Positions 37,805 through 50,423 of a DNA stretch of 64,000 nt are shown here, one piece after another. The stretch's first letter is position 1; every line of letters begins with the position of its first letter. The stretch comes from Glandiceps talaboti (Eukaryota > Hemichordata > Enteropneusta > Spengelidae), in contig NC_135563.1 of NCBI RefSeq assembly GCF_964340395.1, positions 4,366,922 through 4,430,921 of the forward strand. The letters are read 5' to 3'. The notes beneath the pieces are model-generated. The model saw only the letters and a program-made list of their open reading frames with translations, was not told the origin of the DNA and did not search any database. Position numbers and translations under genes: made by a program.

Positions 37805-39650
37805 ATAATTTTAAATATTAGATTATTTTATTATTATTTTCATCATGCAATTAAAAGATTAGTTTTACAAACTAAGGAAAATCACGTAAACCATAAATCG
37901 TTTAACCTATCACTTTGTATGGACACAGGCTAATAAATGGTGATAAGCTATTCGAGTATATCAATCATCCCATACTGATAAAACCACTATCAGCATAAAT
38001 TACAATTGTTACATTGCATAGAAAAGTGCATATCAAGCATGCAAATAACCCTAATAAAAATAGTCGTGACCATCACGTAAATCAAGGAGAAATCAACCGC
38101 TCCAAGACTGCCAACTTTTTTAGGTTGGAAAGGCGGGAATCACACGTATATGATCACAGCTTAAGCGTTTGTAATTTAAGTAGCTTTTGTAAACGTATAT
38201 ATGAACTAGCCAAGTGACAAAAATGTGTTCGACCAACTTTGTCCAAACAGTGGGATTCCAATTTAGTAATGACAGACACGGAACATCTTTGAACTGTTAT
38301 CGCGCATACTCACACGAGGAATAGATATACCGCGCTCAAACTGTCTCTTTTCGTGCAAAACTGTCCGCGATAGGTACTTCAGTGTTATGATATTCGAAGC
38401 GCATTGTACAAGCAATTATTTGGGGCGGTGGGGTTATTATCAAAGTGCTTGCTCCTTGTCAAGCTTTCCCACAATTTATTTGTGTTGAAGCCATACAGGA
38501 AGGCAACGTCTGAACAAATAGGACCAACTCATCTAGAATATCACTGTGTAGAATATATGTCAGTCAGTGAAAATATACTACATACTTGGATGATACTGAC
38601 TTGAAAACCTCTGACAGGTTTCATTGCACAAATATTTATAACTGTTAATACTGATTATAAATATTAAATACATATTGAAAACAAAGAATATTGTAATGTT
38701 GCGACGAGAACTAGTGTCGGATGGGTTGTATCCCATTTTCTTTCTATATCAGCACTCCAGCGCTCGCACCATCAAATGTACGTACTGCAATCGACTTGGT
38801 CCATAGTTTGAAATTTTATGCCATTAAATGGCCTCCTACATGTCCTTAAACGGGGAGAAGAATAATCCCGGACTTGAAGTAAAGAGGAAGGGTAGTCCAC
38901 CCTGATCTCCTAGATATTAATTTAAATGCATTTCAAACTGTTTGTAGACAGCAACAGATGTAATACGCATATGTGCTAGTAGTCTGGATGCAGAATTTAG
39001 TTCCAAGTATACATTTTTAACTATACATATCGTAACGATATTGTATAGGAATTAGACTAGTGAATTTGCTTATGAAAAACTCATTTCACTGGTCACATCA
39101 ACGCCCTACTTAAGTGACTGAAACTTGAACTGAAATACCCTGAAAAATTGATGAAAAACTCCCGAAAAGCAGTACTTACACTTATATAGTTGTAACTTGT
39201 AATTTTACTGTAACATAGAGTATGGTCTCAACAGCAGTTAAAATTCGTGTAGATCATGATATATGTATGATTTTTTAGCTTCTGAAACAAGTAGAATATG
39301 TACAAGTAGAGCGGTATTAAAATTGAATAGAAGTAGCATATGTAAATATGTACAAGTAGAACGGTTAGCCTGCATTCCAACATATACTGATTGACTTTGA
39401 TATGACAAATACTCATTGCAGAGGAAATTAAACGATCCAAATTATGCGTTGTCTGTGACAAATAATGTAGCATAATGAACGGTAAAAATACCCCATATAG
39501 CTGTTTACTGGTTTTACACAGAAAATAAAAACATACTTAATATTCATTATCCTTCGATCCCACAAGGAAGGAATAGAGAGTGTCCCCATATATACTATCT
39601 GCAGACAACAGGGTTTCCCCATAAACTTGTACCCCAAGATCAGGTTTTGT
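37805..39650. other. Intergenic, nothing recognised
   Basis: No supported gene or repeat family was found. Two short direct copies of ATGTACAAGTAGA occur near 39299 and 39348, but no wider structure follows. Confidence 0.45.
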
Positions 39651-39652
39651 GC

Positions 39653-39654
<2 letters not shown>

Positions 39655-39708
<54 letters not shown>

Positions 39709-39722
39709 GCGCGCGCGCGCGG
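39655..39722. repeat. (GT)n-(GTGC)n-(GC)n alternating purine-pyrimidine tract
   Basis: About 68 bases of strictly alternating purine and pyrimidine run from GT repeats through GTGC to pure GC. This is the classic sequence type that can adopt the left-handed Z form. The open frame across it is an artefact. Confidence 0.95.
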
Positions 39723-41300
39723 GCAACTTACATTTCACAAGCTTTCAGATATATCAGAGTTCTTAACATTTCTCCAAATTTATGCCACAAATGTTTGTTC
39801 CTGGTCCTTAAAATAAATTTGGATTTTCACTGCCTTGTTTTCAAGAAAGAAGTCGTCATATATGTTCGGTGGCCATATTGGATATTATGTAACAATTTAT
39901 TTTTAACTGAAAAATTGGTTGGACTTTTTCTTGAACAGATTATATTGATTGTGTCTCCGTTGTCGTTACGTAATAAAATCATTTTTGCCTCATTGTTTCA
40001 ACAGTACAACACGTGCTGTTAGAACATCTTTTTTTTTTTCTGTTTTCCAAATATTGTTCTTGCTTGCGAAAATGCATGCGCGTCCCTTGAATTCATTAAC
40101 TTTCATACATTGACCGTACATCATGCAACTGCATTGGCCTATACAAACAGTCATGGTGCTTCAAGTTGCATACATGTTGGTCCATGGCATAATATTAATA
40201 ATTAAGGAACAAATGTGTATATTGTATCGTGTATGACAGCGCACTGCATATTTGAGTCTTGATAATATAGTTTTATCTATAAGTTCCAGGGACAGTTTAC
40301 CTTCCAAAAGCGGTGTATGTCGTCCAGTTTTCCCATATTTTGATAAGATAAAAGCAAGCTAAGTTAACCTTAGAGAGAATGTCGTCCGTGTAATCAAAGA
40401 TCTTACTGTATATATAGCTACATCATTTTATCGTGTGGCACTACAAAAACCACGTACAAGTTCCACCTACTGTAATTCTCACAAAGAAAGTAACAAATTC
40501 CAGTTGATAAAATTGTTGACGTGCAGACGACGATTTGTAGCAATGTTAGTAATGATTTGTGTCGCTTCATCAGACGACATTTTGCTTCAAGTAAACTGGC
40601 TACTGTTGAGGAATTATATCACAAAATACAAGACTTTTTCCGTTCAAGGGAAACACTTAGAGAGTGTTCATGACTGAAAAACAGGGAACTTGAAAGCGAT
40701 CACATGTAAATACAGTAAAAAAGATAAACGAACAGTGCTGTTTGATATTACTGTCATCAATCTACAGGACATCTAAAATGGAAACGATAATACAATATTT
40801 CGTTCGTTCGATTAATAAATTTATCAATTTCTTTATAACATTTTCCATTTCATCTCGGTTTCAATACATTTACTTTTAACTGAGTTACAAGGAGTAATAT
40901 TTCATGTGTGACTTCGATATTTGCTCGCATTTGAAAATAGAGAATGAATTGATAGATAAAACTTACCTTCTCAAAAGAGATAGATGACTCTGTCCTGCTG
41001 TTAATGATGTGTTGATGAAGATTCATCAACGGTAAATTAAAAGATACGTTTACCACCCAGGTTTGCTCGAACATCATCTGCAGTCGCCATGACAACCATT
41101 TGGCTTATTGCATTACTAACAAAAGAAGCTTAGAGAGGGTATTTGGCTTCCCTGCGATGCTTGGTCTACCGGGAAGACCCACGCTCCCTCCCCCAGTGGG
41201 ATATGCCCCTAGTTAGTAGTTAGTCGATATCAATGTATTGGTCGTTGTGGCAACGTGTCGGATTATATTTCCATCAAATCTGTGAACAGTGACAGATAAT
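39723..41300. other. Intergenic, nothing recognised
   Basis: AT-rich sequence without recognisable coding exons or repeat ends. Confidence 0.45.
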
Positions 41301-41302
41301 AC

Positions 41303-41393
41303 ACACATACATACATACATACATACATACATACATACATACATACATGCATGCATACATACATACATACATACATACATACATACATACATA

Positions 41394-41438
<45 letters not shown>
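41303..41438. repeat. (CATA)n-(CA)n microsatellite
   Basis: About 24 CATA units, two of them changed to CATG, are followed by about 17 CA units. Frames on both strands are artefacts. Confidence 0.98.
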
Positions 41439-41441
<3 letters not shown>

Positions 41442-41619
41442 CACACACACATCGAATTGGTCGAAAACTTAACATGGCTGCTGAAGTTAGTAGACACTCC
41501 GATAAGTCACAGATTTGAACTGTGGGCTTCTACTTCTACTTCTACTATACTGTGTAAACATCCAAAAGGTTTATTATCACACAGGCGTAACGCTGGCAGC
41601 GTCCTTTAGATCTTACCCG

Positions 41620-43330
41620 TGTTCAGGTGAGCACGATCTATGAGATCGATGATATCAATGCTGGAGAGGGCAGATTTGAAACTGTCTATTGTCTTTGCTT
41701 GTCGAATGGATAATGGTAAGAGATTCCATTCTGAAATTGTCCGAGGAATAATTTAATATTTATAAAAGTTTTTCTTAGCAATGATCGATATGAAAGAAGA
41801 ACCAGGTACACTTCCCTAGTAGCAAGTGATGACGATTCTTGTAGTTTATCATCTTGAAAAGCAATTAGATAGATTATTTGTAGCTTTACATTCAGGAAGG
41901 TTCAGGGAAAGTTAGTCTGCTAACTGTCTTGCTAAAGGCATGGCCATCGACGCTTCCTTAGCATATCGGATAAACTGGCTTCCCTCTTGTAGTTTCCGGT
42001 GACAAACTGAGCTGCTCTGCGTTGAATTTTTTCAACAGCATTTTGCCAACTTTGGTGTAAGGGTCCCAACTATTTGCACACTATTCCAAACTCGGTCATA
42101 CAGTGTACATATATGCGGTTTGTTTGGTACTGGCAGGGTAGTCACGTAGATGTCTTTGTAGTATTAAAACCCTAAAGTACTTGATGCTTTAGATATGATA
42201 TTTGATATGTGGTGCTTCCATTCCATGTCATGTGAAAGTTCAATGACCAAGTATTAGTGCGGCTTGACAATTTTGAGAATATTGTCTCCCATTTTATAAT
42301 TATATTGTAAGTGATTTCTTTTGTGAGTGATATTCATAACAAATCACTTTGCTTTATTGAATTCCATTTGCCAGTCCTTTTCCCATTTGGTTAACTTGTT
42401 GATGTCTTCTTACAAGATTTCACAATCCTTCACTGATTGTATGTCAATATAAAATACAGTCATCTACAAACAAGCGCACGTGTGATTTGACAGATGATGG
42501 TTGGTCGATGATGAATATCAAGAAAAGTAGTGGTCCTAGTTCAGTTCATTGCGGAACTTATGATGTAACTAGTGAACTGGTAGACTGGGAGCCTTCAAGT
42601 ACTACTTTTTTTAAAACTTCGAGTCAAGAAGTTGTTTATCCACGAGTGAATAGAACCTCTAATGTCCATTTGGTGTAGTTTATGTAGTAATCGTTGATGT
42701 GGAACTGTATCAAATGCCTTGCTAAAGTCCATTATTACCATGTCTGTCTGACCCTGACTATTCAGTGTTCTTGCTAGATCACCAAATATTAGTGCAAGCT
42801 GAGATTCACATGATCTACCTCTCCTGAAACCATGTTGTAGATCACTGAGTAGGTTGAACTGATCAAGATGGTTCATTATGTGGTGGTGAACTATATATGT
42901 TCTAATAGTTTGCATGATATTGACGTTAATGAAACGGGTCTATAATTAGCTGGATTTGATTTGTCTCCCTTCTTATAGATTGGTGAGATAAATGCTTCTC
43001 TCCAGTCTGAAGGGAGTAAACCTGTATCAATGGATTTCTGGAAGAGTTTAGTAAAGATTGGTGCAATAGCATGATGACATTCGCTGAGAATTCTTGCTGG
43101 AATGTGATCAGGTCCTGTAGCTTCGTTGACCTTGATAGAGGATAACAGTTTAAAATACCTTCAGTATTGACTGTAATATTGTGGATGTTGGGAGTATCAC
43201 TTTTGTCCAAAAGTGGAAAATTAGATGTATCTTCAACAGTGAAAACTGACGTAAATTGATTGTGGAGAACTACAGCCTTAGCTTCTCAGAAGCTGATTGC
43301 GCAAGTTTACCGTCTTTCCCCGTAAGGGGC
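41620..43330 (-). pseudogene. Degenerate non-LTR retrotransposon reverse transcriptase (jockey/CR1-like)
   Basis: Read on the minus strand across several frames, the order is that of a LINE polymerase. It shows GLLPSDWREAFISPIYKKGD, NPANYRPVSLTSISCKLLEH, QHGFRRGRSCESQLALI, VIMDFSKAFDTVPHQRLLHK, GPLLFLI and then RLFVDDCILY (the YADD-type catalytic box, here FVDD). Further on come AYTALVRPKLEYASTVWDP-like remnants down to about 41900. Multiple frameshifts and stops make it inactive. Only the 42595-42915 piece is open over 100 codons. Confidence 0.85.
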
Positions 43331-44930
43331 GCTGTGCCAAATGTTTGTTGTCTTTTCCAAAATTCGTGGCGTATTGTTTGACTCAAGATTCCCACAGATG
43401 TCTTCTGTAACATGGCGACGATATTCCTTTCGGATGTTTCTGTCTATTTGGTGATGGCACTTCTTGAAACTATCTTCATCACGATAATCACCGGATGTGC
43501 TAGCCTTAGCTTACTGTACAATTTCTGTTTCATACGTATCTGTCTTCTACTCAAGTTGTCATTGGAAATAAATTGCACTCATAAAAGTTGTCATTGGAAA
43601 TAAATTGCACTCATAAAAGTTGTCAAAAAAGTGTACATCTACGCATGTATTCATTCTGCCCCCTGTACGTGGTGCAAGTAAGGCTGACTTAAGACTCATT
43701 TACATTTTTTTAAAGTCATGTTCATGTCTTGAATTCTCCAGTAGCGTTGTTGGCCTTGGAAAGGATGCCTCAGACCAGCGCGCATTAAGTTCAAGAGTAT
43801 CTAAACAGCTAGGGCGCTTCGTTTACTCTATACCCATTGAATTCCTTCAGCCAGGCTCTTCAGTTTATAAACATTGACATCACTGAGAATAGACTGAGAC
43901 GTAAGAATGATTTGTAAGGTCATAAGTAATCAAGAATGAACACAAACTCAATGATCCCGAATCGTCAAGTATTCTACAAGTTTTAACAGAAAAGTCGCTT
44001 GAAATGAAAGAACAAACGAAAAGAAAACACCTCCTTTGTCTATCATTAACGCTTAATTGCATTAAGTAAATTGTATTTGAATGTATTGAAATTCCTTTTT
44101 TTATCCAATTTTAATAGTTTTTTTTGTTTACCATCATGTTCTCCGTATTCAATATTTCATTTATTTTAGGGCCTGTTTTATGGAACAAACCCTTTCACAT
44201 TTCAGCTGTTATGTAATCTCAAACATTTTTAAGCTTTCAACTCTTTGTGACAAATTTGTTTTGATAAACCATCAATCAACATTATGTATACTATCATTGG
44301 CATTGTACGTGACGCGTGATAGGAGACAAGTAGTCCTTAGTCCGGAAGTAAAACAAAAGAGTGACATTGGTCGAATATGTCGATGGTGGCGCTCTCCTCA
44401 ATTAAAATAAGGGACAACTATATATACTACACGTGTTTTGGCTGATTCCGATGTCTATAGAGAACCCATTCCGAGTACTTTGGTGTCAGAGTGAATTGAA
44501 CCATGGATGTTCCCTAATACATCCATGATTGAACAATCACGACCATGTACGATAGGCATCCGCCCACGAACCAGGATATATGTGTTCTTGTCTTTGTCAT
44601 TATAAAACGTCGTCAGAATGATTCATTCGTCTAAAATGCAATATTAATCTATTGCTACCCGATGAAAAGTAAATTGATGGCCCTACTTCCGTCGACTCAG
44701 AACCATTAAGAAACAAAATAACCCACTACCTAAGACCAGTGGTACCATGTGGGTGGTTTTGTTGGTGGATTGTCCACAAATAAATAAGACCATTGTGTAA
44801 AGCTGCCTCCTTTGCGCTTTGGAAGATTGAAAGAATTCGCAAAAAACTGGACCGAGAAACCTGTTCGTGCCTTCATAACATCTCGATGAGATTACTGTAA
44901 CAGTTTACTTTATGGTCTTCCCTTGTATGA
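43331..44930. other. Intergenic, possibly more LINE-derived sequence
   Basis: The first 300 bases may extend the 5' side of the LINE remnant (minus strand). A 26-base direct duplication, AAAGTTGTCATTGGAAATAA plus ATTGCA, occurs at about 43550-43610. Nothing else was recognised. Confidence 0.4.
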
Positions 44931-44934
44931 GATC

Positions 44935-45310
44935 AATCAACCAATCAATCAAACAATCAATCAAATTTCTATAGCCGATTTCCAGAGCAATGTTCTGTTC
45001 AGTTAGCGCTAAAGTGGCTAAAGCACACCATATGCAGGTGAACAAATAAGTCTTCAGTTTTGTTTTGAAACAATCCAGGATGGAGGCTTGGCGAATATCA
45101 AGTGGCAGAGAGTTCCATTAGTTTGGAGGAGACACGTGAAAAGAACGACCTCCATATGTAACTCGGCTGTAATTTGTTGTTGTAAGCAGATTCTTGTTTG
45201 CAGAACATAGAGTGTGACACAGTGTGTATGGCTGGAGAAGATCACAAATGTACTCTGGAGTTAAGCCATGAAGAGCTTTATATGATCAACAGTAAAATGT
45301 TGTAATCAAT
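44935..45310 (-). pseudogene. LINE C-terminal fragment with (TTGA)n tail, minus strand
   Basis: The minus strand reads KALHGLTPEYICDLLQPYTL, NYSRVTYGGRSFHVSPPN, a stop, WNSLPLDIRQASILDCFKTK and LKTYLF. This is the end of L2/CR1-type polymerases (the WNSLP...FKxxLKTYLF pattern). It terminates in a (TTGA)n-like tail at about 44930-44970. Confidence 0.8.
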
Positions 45311-45384
45311 CCTGAAACGAACTGGTGTACCCAGTGAAGTTTGATGAGAACTGGAGAAATGTGTTCAAACTTCTAGAGATTCAC

Positions 45385-45890
45385 AAACTCCAAATCATTC
45401 AAAACTCAACAGCTACTCCAATCCTTCATGATTTACACTGGCTCCCTGTTCAGCATTACTTATTACTCTTAAAGTTATAAATGGAATTGCACCTTCTTAT
45501 TTAAGTGAACTGTTGACAAAACGAGCCACTGGTCGTACCACTTCGTTCTCAGTCCCATGGTAACACTAATTTACCTCTTGGCAACACTATGTATTATGGA
45601 AATCGACCTTTTCAATCTGTACCCCTTGTCTATGGAATGCCTTGCCATCACCGATCCCAACTGCCTCTTCATTTGACAGTTTTAAATGCAGTTTGAAAAC
45701 TTACCTTTCTAGGTCGTTTTATCATGATTAGACATTTAATATATTTTACCTTAAAGTTTATGCATGTGTACCATTTTCCTAATAATATCTGAACATTTTT
45801 TTTCAAATAGTGTATTTTGTTGTCTGTGTTTGTTTTGTCTTTCTGTCAGTTGTACAGCGCATTGCGAAGAAATAAAAATTAAATAAATAT
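45385..45890 (+). pseudogene. LINE C-terminal fragment, plus strand
   Basis: The plus strand reads HWLPVQH, then KVINGIAPSYLSELLTKRAT, TNLPLGNTMYYGNRPFQSV, CLWNALPSPIPTASSFDSFK and CSLKTYLF. This is the same L2/CR1-type ending as the neighbouring minus-strand fragment but a different subfamily. It is followed by a 3' UTR ending in an A/T-rich tail near 45890. The two fragments stand with their 5' sides facing each other. Confidence 0.8.
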
Positions 45891-46159
45891 GCTACTATAT
45901 TAGTCTTAGCATCTGTACTGTGTGCCTGTACTGTGTGTCTTCTCTCCATTCAGTCACGTGACATAACACATACTAGTAGTTGAGTCCATTTGAATTTTGT
46001 GCTGAAAAAATATAAGGGAAAAAAGAAGTCTGGGAAATGATATTTTATTTCTATTCTTGCAGGTTTAAGACATTTTTATTTTTGTCGTTAATTTGATTTT
46101 TACTCCAAATTTAAAATATTTTTTCTCAAGCTTCATAAACGTTTAGAATTGGCAGTAGT

Positions 46160-46243
46160 AGTCTAGTTCCTGATGACCGTATTCCATGACGTGTGAAGAT
46201 AACGTTAGTGTTAAATCGGAATGCGGTCGTCAGGAACTAGACT
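46160..46243. mobile_element. 84-bp hairpin MITE with AGTCTAGTTCCTG ends
   Basis: Left arm 46160-46185 (AGTCTAGTTCCTGATGACCG and on to TATTCC) pairs with right arm 46218-46243 at 24 of 26 positions. Related ends (GGAACTAGGACTAGA, AGACTAGACTAG, CAGGGACTAGACTGA) occur near 48470, 53960 and 56560, so this is a dispersed family. Confidence 0.7.
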
Positions 46244-47920
46244 AGATAGGCAGGAAAATAACAAGGAAGGCGAAGGGTGTTCGGAATCTCGCCAAATTTT
46301 CTTAACTAACTTTAATGAAAATAGTACTTCCACTGAAATACATAAATCCCCACCATTCCTTCAAATACACAACACGTTTAAATGAGTTACCGATCGAGTA
46401 CCTCAAGCAGGATGATAGTACGAGTACATCTAACAGGATGATACGATGATTTTCTTGTCTTGTTTTGATTAGAAGCCAATTTAGATGAAACAGGACAATA
46501 ATTCTCGTCTGGCGTCACAAAAATTTTGATGTTTGTTACATTTTCTTTGCATGAGATGCCTCTATGTGATCTATAAATATAATTAAATTTGTATAGCGTC
46601 AGACAGTAAAATGTAGCAATATTTATAAGTTTTTTGTAAAACCAGCCGATAAAATGTAGCAAGAATATGTATGTAAGGTTTTTACGCTCAAGCTAGACAA
46701 GGTTCTCGGTAGTATTTCAGGTTAGTTGCCTTCTAGTATATCTAGTTATACACGTAAATTCAAAATACATCGTCCATATCCAGTCAACGAAGCTGTTCGT
46801 GCAATCATTGATCATACACGATCGACTTTTCGGGCAAATCTTGTAGCTGAATATAGGTAAGGGGATAAGGGAAGGACATCGGCAGTGTGGGCAGCATTTG
46901 AACATTAAAAGTAGAGTTGAATTTCATAAAATACGTAATGTCCAGAGTGATACGTTGCTGTTTTTTTTATAGCATTCGAATAATTTAAAAAGAGAACATC
47001 AAACTGAGTGATGGAGAGAGAACAGCGGGAGTATGTCGATACGGGTAGAGGGGAGAGATACATATATATTTCTGAGCAGCTGAGGCATGTCCAGCGTGAG
47101 AACATATCAAGAAATGTTGTAAGAGGGAGGGTACATACGAACATCTTCCGTGTATATGATTGTCAATATAACAAAATACCGTGTCAACACAGTTCATTAC
47201 CTTTTTCTTTAAAAAGAATTGCTTATCGGCTGAATTCAGAAAATTGACTCGCTGTGCACCCATACACCTCTTCGTGTATCATATATTATGCGGGCTCAGT
47301 AAAACGCTCGGCACACCTTTCTTTATCTTAAGTATATATGGTGAGGGATAGTATTTCGGCGTCGCTGTACTATTACACTATAAAGGTGTTAAAGTACCTT
47401 GTCGGAAATTTACTATCATATGGAATTTATGGCATTTAGGAGTTAATATCATTAATCCAATGAAAGGTTACCAATGACGTGTATCCATTTCTTTTACGCA
47501 TATTACACATTTTAAATCCACAATCAATATTTGTTCCGCTATTTAGATACGGGGAGTAGTCGGACATCAAGTATACGTAAACGACATAGGAAATGCGCAC
47601 CTCCTGTGATAAATGATTACAAGTCAAGTACACACAGTCAAGGTCAACAGCAAATTTTGCCGACTTTGCGTCACACAGCTGAACCCTTGATAATATCAGT
47701 TTGTGGTTTTATAAGTATGTACCCAGTGAGTATATGTCCAAATCACCATTCTGTGGTTGTGTGAGGTACATGTACGGTCTCGCACAGCCCAAAGACTAAA
47801 GCTTGGCTATATCTGACTCGACATACGTATAGACTTGATAGTGGTAAAATAACACCTTCAGGCCAAATACAATGTAATTAATAGTCTAATTCCCATACGA
47901 CGCATTACGATTACTACGAT
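46244..47920. other. Intergenic, nothing recognised
   Basis: Open frames near 46985-47263 on both strands overlap each other, lack splice sites in phase and show no family pattern. GATAAAATGTAGCAA near 46649 is a stray member of the repeat seen at 8480-9085. Confidence 0.45.
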
Positions 47921-47923
47921 CAT

Positions 47924-47924
47924 C

Positions 47925-48015
<91 letters not shown>

Positions 48016-48016
48016 A
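47924..48016. repeat. (ATTG)n microsatellite
   Basis: About 23 TGAT/ATTG units, followed by sequence that may be an old LINE tail. Confidence 0.97.
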
Positions 48017-48303
48017 ATCTTTCATATACAGACACAATTTCAGTGCTTAAACACTGTTCTCCTAATGGAACCTGTTGCAAAATATTACGTACACAGAAAA
48101 ACAAACAAAAAAGTGACAAACTAGGATAAATACTTACAGAGGCATAGTGTACTTTAAAAGATATCCAATTACATTTACCCGACTACATTCTTGAGACCTC
48201 TCGATGGGTTCGGCGCCGATCTTATGGATAGGGGTAGATTGTTCCATAGAACAGCACCACTCTTACAGTAGTCAGAAAAACCCGTTTCTCAAATTCAGTT
48301 TTA

Positions 48304-48390
48304 ACTGTAGTGATGTAAATGTTACCCAGGACGTTACCTTTACCGGGCCGGTAAAGGTAACGTCCTGGGTAACATTTACATCACTACAGT
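48304..48390. repeat. 87-bp perfect palindrome with a one-base centre
   Basis: Each arm is 43 bases. The centre is ACCGG-G-CCGGT at 48342-48352, and the arms read outward through CAGGACGTTACCTTTACC and TGTAGTGATGTAAATGTTAC. I found no mismatch between the arms. It is probably a very young hairpin MITE or a product of recent inverted duplication. Confidence 0.9.
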
Positions 48391-48958
48391 CTTGTGTTAT
48401 GAAGATGAATTCGGTTGGAAAGACTGAACATTTCAGTGTCAGATCGTAGTAATCGTAACGAGTCGTATAGGAACTAGGACTAGATAACTATTTGACTGTC
48501 TCTGGGCTAAGTTCTATGTAACATGAAAGGGCAAAGCAGATGTCTATAATATCAGAATTTATATTTCTTTGCACGGTCGAGAGTCTGAGAGACAGAGCTA
48601 AACAACGGAGAGAAAATAAGACGGGAAAATGATAACACTTTATTTTGGTATTATTGAAAAAAGTCCAGTTACTTAGCAACGGTTGAGATTGTAATACATA
48701 ATACTAGTATATGCAATATTCTATAATCATCGATAATCCATTCCGTCAATAAACGTAATAATCAGAGTATCAAATCATTACGTATAATTGTGTAATAAGG
48801 TAATCTTCAAGGACTGACATAATGAGAACATGGTACATGTTGTACGCCTTATTCCGTATGCCTATAGCGTCTACTATTCGTAACTCAAAACCTTAGTGTA
48901 ACACATACACCGTTGAATAAAAACCACGATTGCACAACTACCACTGCAAGATTTGTCG

Positions 48959-49171
48959 TAGACTGTCGACAGTCGCTCGCGCCTTTTTTTCATATGTCTT
49001 ATCTAAACTCCGATCCGGCGCAACACTACTATAATCGCATACTGATATCGAGGGCCGAAGGCCCGAGGATGCGATTATAGTAGTATTGCGCCGGATCGGA
49101 GCGCGGCAACGACTTTAAAGAGTTTAGATAAAACGTAGGAAAAAAAGGCGCAAGCGACTGTCGACAGTCTA
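48959..49171. mobile_element. 213-bp hairpin MITE with 9-bp target duplication (Mutator-like)
   Basis: Both ends read TAGACTGTCGACAGTCGC toward the centre, with one mismatch in the first 25 bases. The arms remain largely complementary through CCGATCCGGCGCAA and ACTACTATAATCGCAT to a GAGGGCCGAAGGCCC centre. GATTTGTCG flanks the element on both sides (48950-48958 and 49172-49180). A perfect 9-bp target duplication is typical of Mutator-like elements. A single end of the same family lies at 5818-5859. Confidence 0.88.
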
Positions 49172-49543
49172 GATTTGTCGTTGTTTTACGGTCGCAACTG
49201 TATATAGAGTCCATGTGATAGAATAGTATGGAGATACTGAATAGAAGATACACATAATGTATAAACAACAGGTGAGCAGGAGGGTCAAATTCAATTAATT
49301 TCCGATTTAAATTAGACATAAGCTAGCTAAATACGTAAAGTCACTTAATGAATGCATATATCAATCATCGTCGTAAACCACAGCCTCTTTTACGGCACCG
49401 TCCAACACCCACTGCCAAGAGGATCAGTGTCGCGGAATAACAGCTCTGGTTTGCGAACATGGTGTCAATGGTCTCCTATCGTCTCCGACTTGTCAATCAA
49501 TTTCAAACTGTAATTGAAACCTTCATATCCATGTTCACATCAC

Positions 49544-49654
49544 CTCGAACCACCCCTATATGTCTGGGACTGATTCATGTGATAATACCAACCGTGTCCT
49601 CGTGCGTTAGTACGGTTCAACTCACAAACATCAACGGATGGGGTTGAAGGCGGG
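49544..49654 (-). other. Possible small exon, Cys-containing
   Basis: Between an acceptor TATAATTAG and a donor TCGAG|GTGATG on the minus strand lie 37 open codons: PPSTPSVDVCELNRTNARGH followed by GWYYHMNQSQTYRGGS. Phase is 2 in and 2 out, so it could be a skippable symmetric exon. It contains two N-glycosylation sequons (NRT and NQS). No neighbouring exon was found and no family is recognised, so chance is quite possible. Confidence 0.2.
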
Positions 49655-49934
49655 CTAATTATATTTCAGACGGTTTACTTATGCCTAAAGCATCCCGATA
49701 CAAACATGCACGATAAAGGCGGGGTCCCAATTTTTCTAGAAATCTTGAATCACGACCCAGACCCCCCCTCCCCCCGAATTATGAGACTAGTTGGAGGTGA
49801 AGTAAAAAAAACAATGAACCAACTACAGTACTAGTAAAATTCTACGTGATTCGACAATGTATGACAACCAATCAAACAAATACCGGAAACATGAAACAAA
49901 TATTCACGTCGTAGTTCGGAGCCAGATTCAGTCA

Positions 49935-50246
<312 letters not shown>

Positions 50247-50293
50247 GCATAGGGTTGTATAGTATAATAATATGTGCCACACGGTACTTGGCA
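50247..50293. other. Composite duplicate of two pieces found at 51144 and 51346
   Basis: The segment GCATAGGGTTGTATAGTAT is also present at 51145-51163. The segment AATAATATGTGCCACACGGT plus ACTTGGCA is also present at 51346-51373. Here the two are fused directly, with the intervening 182 bases missing. The missing stretch has no GT-AG ends on either strand, so it is not an intron. Confidence 0.85.
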
Positions 50294-50294
50294 A

Positions 50295-50418
<124 letters not shown>

Positions 50419-50423
50419 TTAAA

